Program-made: the position numbers and the translations under genes
Part shown: positions 62,059-64,000 of the stretch, piece after piece
How positions within the stretch are numbered: the first letter of the stretch is position 1
How the letters are laid out: each line of letters starts with the position of its first letter
NCBI RefSeq assembly: GCF_001667375.1
Contig: NZ_LZIN01000055.1
Coordinates: forward strand, 1 to 64,000
DNA length: 64,000 nucleotides
Reading direction: 5' to 3'
Source of the DNA: Mycolicibacter sinensis
Lineage (GTDB): Bacteria > Actinomycetota > Actinomycetes > Mycobacteriales > Mycobacteriaceae
The notes under the pieces: generated by a model
The model's database searches: none
What the model saw: the letters and a program-made list of their open reading frames with translations, nothing else
What the model was told of the DNA's origin: nothing

Positions 62059-62189
62059 GCCGGTCCATCGGGACCGCCGTGTCAACCCGCTTGGGTAAAG
62101 TTGCCGGTGCACAATGACCAACGGCGGTTGATTTCGGCCGCGGTGGGCGTGGCGCGCGTGGGCGCCGCGGTGGAACAGGATAGGCGGGA

Positions 62190-63074
62190 ATGAGCGGGCC
62201 GAATCCCCCGGAGGCGGGCTCTGAAGCCGAGGACCCCGGCACCGGTCAGCCGACCTCAGAAGCCGTTTCGGGCGCGCCCGGTGACGCGGATATCCCGGCG
62301 ATCGATGAGATTGCCGCGGCCACGCCGAACAACACGGCGTACTCACAGGCCTATTCGGCTCCCGAGTCGGAGCAGTTCTTGAGCGGCCCCTACGTGCCGG
62401 TGGATCCGCGGCTATACGAGTACGACAACTACGACACCCCTGACGAGCCGGATCCGCACGCCAAGACGCCGCGCTGGCCCTGGGTGGTCGGTGTGACCGT
62501 GATCGTCGCCGCGATCTCCCTGGTGGTCTCGGTGGCGCTGCTGTTCGCCCGCAGCGAGACCCACGACCTGGCTACGCCCGACACGACGAGCACCACCGTG
62601 TCGCAGCCGCCGGTGCAGGACGAGATCACCAGGACCAGTCACCCGACCACCACGCTGCCGCCGCCACCGCCGCCGTCCAGCGAGGAGCCCCCACCGCCAC
62701 CGCCGTCCAGCGAGGAGCCGCCGCCCCCGCCGCCACCGGCCGAGAGCCCCTCGCCTGAACCATCCCCTACGACAACGGAGCACACCACGACCACCCAGGC
62801 CAAGCCGATGCAGGTGACCTACTCGGTGACCGGCACCAAGGCACCGTTCGACCAGATCACGATCACCTACGTCGACGCATCCGGACAACGCCGGACTCAA
62901 CGCAACGCCTACATCCCGTGGTCGCTGACGTTGACGCCGATCTCTCAGTCCGAGGTCGGCTCGGTGGAGGCATCCAGCATGCTGCGGCTGAGCAAGCTCA
63001 ACTGCTCGATCACCAGCAGCGACGGTCGGGTGCTGTCTGCCAGCAGCAACGACGCACCGGCGACGAGCTGCTGA
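62190..63074 (+). CDS. mmpS3: MmpS3-like membrane protein
   Basis: 294 residues: an acidic N-terminal 95, one transmembrane helix (97-120, [25 protein letters not shown]), a Ser/Thr/Pro linker with tandem [11 protein letters not shown] units (about residues 155-185), and a C-terminal MmpS beta domain with a cysteine ([11 protein letters not shown]). MmpS3 in M. tuberculosis has been linked to envelope elongation and division. Unlike other mmpS genes it has no adjacent mmpL. The stop overlaps the next start. Confidence 0.9.
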   Translation: MSGPNPPEAGSEAEDPGTGQPTSEAVSGAPGDADIPAIDEIAAATPNNTAYSQAYSAPESEQFLSGPYVPVDPRLYEYDNYDTPDEPDPHAKTPRWPWVVGVTVIVAAISLVVSVALLFARSETHDLATPDTTSTTVSQPPVQDEITRTSHPTTTLPPPPPPSSEEPPPPPPSSEEPPPPPPPAESPSPEPSPTTTEHTTTTQAKPMQVTYSVTGTKAPFDQITITYVDASGQRRTQRNAYIPWSLTLTPISQSEVGSVEASSMLRLSKLNCSITSSDGRVLSASSNDAPATSC

Positions 63075-63700
63075 TGGTCGGCCGAAACATCGCAGACCGA
63101 TTCGCCCGCCCGGGGCAGTCCCCGGAGGTCACCGACCGGGTGTTGCTCGGTGGCTGCGCCGCGATCTGGCTCACGCTGCTGGGCATGAGCGTGGCGGCGA
63201 CGGTCGCGCTGGTCGATCTCGGGCGTGGTTTCGAACAGCCGGCCGAAAGCTCGCACAACGGACTGCTGTACATCGTCATCGGCGTCTCCGCACTGGTCAT
63301 CCTGGCCGCTGTCCCGGTGTTACTGCGGGCTCGCGCAGCCGGCCCACCAGGCGCCGGCTTCGCACCCCGGGCCGGAACGCCGGCGCGGCCGGGTGCGCCG
63401 CTGCCGCAGCGCGGGTTCGACGCCCCGGGGCGGCGGGCGGCCACCGAGCGTCCGGCGCTGCCCAATCAGGCCCAGGTGGACCGGGTGCTGCTGCGTGGCG
63501 TCACCGTGCTTGCCAGCGCCGTCGGCGGCGCCCTGACCCTGGTCGCCGCAGCGACCTATCTCATGGCAGTCGGCAAGGACACCGGTTCGTGGGTCTGCTA
63601 TGGGCTTGCCGGGGCGATCACTTTGGCCATGCCGGTGATCCCGTGGCTGTACCTGCGCCGCCTGGGCGAGGTGCTGGAGCTGCCGTCCCGGTTCGGCTGA
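63074..63700 (+). CDS. Four-helix membrane protein (DUF2561, Rv2197c-like)
   Basis: 208 residues with four membrane helices in two pairs (VLLGGCAAIWLTLLGMSVAA, GLLYIVIGVSALVILAAVPV, VTVLASAVGGALTLVAAATY, YGLAGAITLAMPVIPWLYL), separated by a Pro/Ala-rich cytosolic loop (AGFAPRAGTPARPGAPL). The ATG overlaps the mmpS3 stop by one base, so they are co-translated. Order matches Rv2197c of H37Rv; its function is not known. Confidence 0.85.
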   Translation: MVGRNIADRFARPGQSPEVTDRVLLGGCAAIWLTLLGMSVAATVALVDLGRGFEQPAESSHNGLLYIVIGVSALVILAAVPVLLRARAAGPPGAGFAPRAGTPARPGAPLPQRGFDAPGRRAATERPALPNQAQVDRVLLRGVTVLASAVGGALTLVAAATYLMAVGKDTGSWVCYGLAGAITLAMPVIPWLYLRRLGEVLELPSRFG

Positions 63701-63708
63701 CGCCGCGC

Positions 63709-64000
63709 TTACGGCCAGAGCAGAGACGCTGACCAGTCCGCGCCGTCGCGTTCATAACGCAATCTGCGGTGCCGGCGATCCGGATCCGACTGCCAGAATT
63801 CGACCGCGTCGGCCCGCACCGCATACGACACCCAGTCGGCGGGGACCACGGCGGGGGACCGCTCGAGTTCCAGGCGAGCCTTCGCCAACGCCGCACTGAT
63901 CTCCGCGGCATCGCCGTAGGGCTCGCTCTGGCGCCCGGTCAGCGCCATCGTCCGGGCGCCCTCGGAGCGGGCCAGGAAGTCGTCGGTGGTCACCTGCGGC
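63709..64000 (-). CDS. pdxH: Pyridoxamine 5'-phosphate oxidase-like protein (N-terminus outside window)
   Basis: Only the C-terminal 96 residues are in the window; the frame stays open to the last base. VEFWQSDPDRRHRRLRYERD and WSASLLWP match the C-terminal PdxH dimerisation segment (EFWQ-x-x-x-x-R-x-H-x-R-x-x-Y ... L-x-P), which also contacts FMN. PdxH oxidises pyridoxine/pyridoxamine phosphate to PLP. In H37Rv the gene following Rv2197c is the qcrB cytochrome gene, so pdxH appears inserted here. Confidence 0.75.
   Translation of the reverse strand, partial: PQVTTDDFLARSEGARTMALTGRQSEPYGDAAEISAALAKARLELERSPAVVPADWVSYAVRADAVEFWQSDPDRRHRRLRYERDGADWSASLLWP

Overview
The window is chromosomal DNA of a mycobacterium. 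It is GC-rich, uses many GTG/TTG starts and several apparently leaderless promoters, and its gene order follows, in inverted orientation, the Mycobacterium tuberculosis H37Rv segment running from about Rv2247 down to Rv2197c. Marker genes are the mycolate FAS-II operon (fabD-acpM-kasA-kasB-accD6), mabR, aceE, ahpE, ptpA/ptkA, hip1, glnA2-glnE-glnA1, dlaT, adoK, ctaC and mmpS3. The species is not certain; differences from H37Rv suggest a non-tuberculous mycobacterium. H37Rv comparisons are from memory and were not computed here.

Layout: 1-1000 holds the end of a TetR regulator and a deletion scar joining remnants of a LysR regulator and a short-chain dehydrogenase. 1002-7827 is the leftward FAS-II operon with its regulator mabR. 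7894-12625 has the pyruvate dehydrogenase E1 gene, a lipoprotein, a DUF3052 protein, peroxiredoxin ahpE and tRNA-Val. 12669-16533 is a variable block: a small membrane protein, an orphan ParS/MbcA-like protein, a KmtR-like metal sensor with a 50-residue histidine-rich peptide, an acyl-CoA synthetase and a luciferase-like oxidoreductase. 16564-21607 carries SURF1, ptpA, ptkA, a NIF3 protein, a zinc-ribbon coiled-coil protein and an RNase H/phosphatase fusion. 21614-26333 has an XRE-cupin regulator, cysE-cysK, a thioredoxin-reductase-like flavoprotein, a methyltransferase and a 2-oxoglutarate oxygenase. Near-identical palindromes lie at the start of the regulator and upstream of the flavoprotein.

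26359-28124 holds rnpB and, immediately after it, the relic of an element integrated into the rnpB 3' end. A 34-bp copy of the rnpB terminus is repeated 1.37 kb downstream, and an integrase fragment lies just inside the left copy. 28138-43937 contains a CYTH-CHAD protein, panB, a wax ester synthase, hip1, glnA2, glnE, a thioesterase, a secreted protein, glnA1 (with a single-base frameshift), RDD and DUF4191 membrane proteins, and lipA/lipB. 43957-52927 has an epimerase, dlaT, a membrane protein, pepB, an adenylate cyclase, gcvT, ilvE and an unlisted 54-residue ORF. 53052-64000 has cobS/cobT, DUF3043, glycerate kinase, an iron-sulfur carrier, adoK, asnB, ctaC-ctaF, mmpS3, a DUF2561-like membrane protein and the C-terminal part of a pdxH-like gene.

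Functional themes are mycolic acid elongation, pyruvate dehydrogenase (aceE and dlaT with lipoate synthesis by lipB-lipA), nitrogen control (two glutamine synthetases with the adenylyltransferase glnE), cysteine synthesis, lower cobalamin-ring assembly, and cytochrome oxidase biogenesis (SURF1, ctaC, ctaF). The most notable items are the rnpB-integrated element relic, the paired operators of the XRE-cupin regulator, the metal-sensor/His-rich-peptide pair and the glnA1 frameshift.
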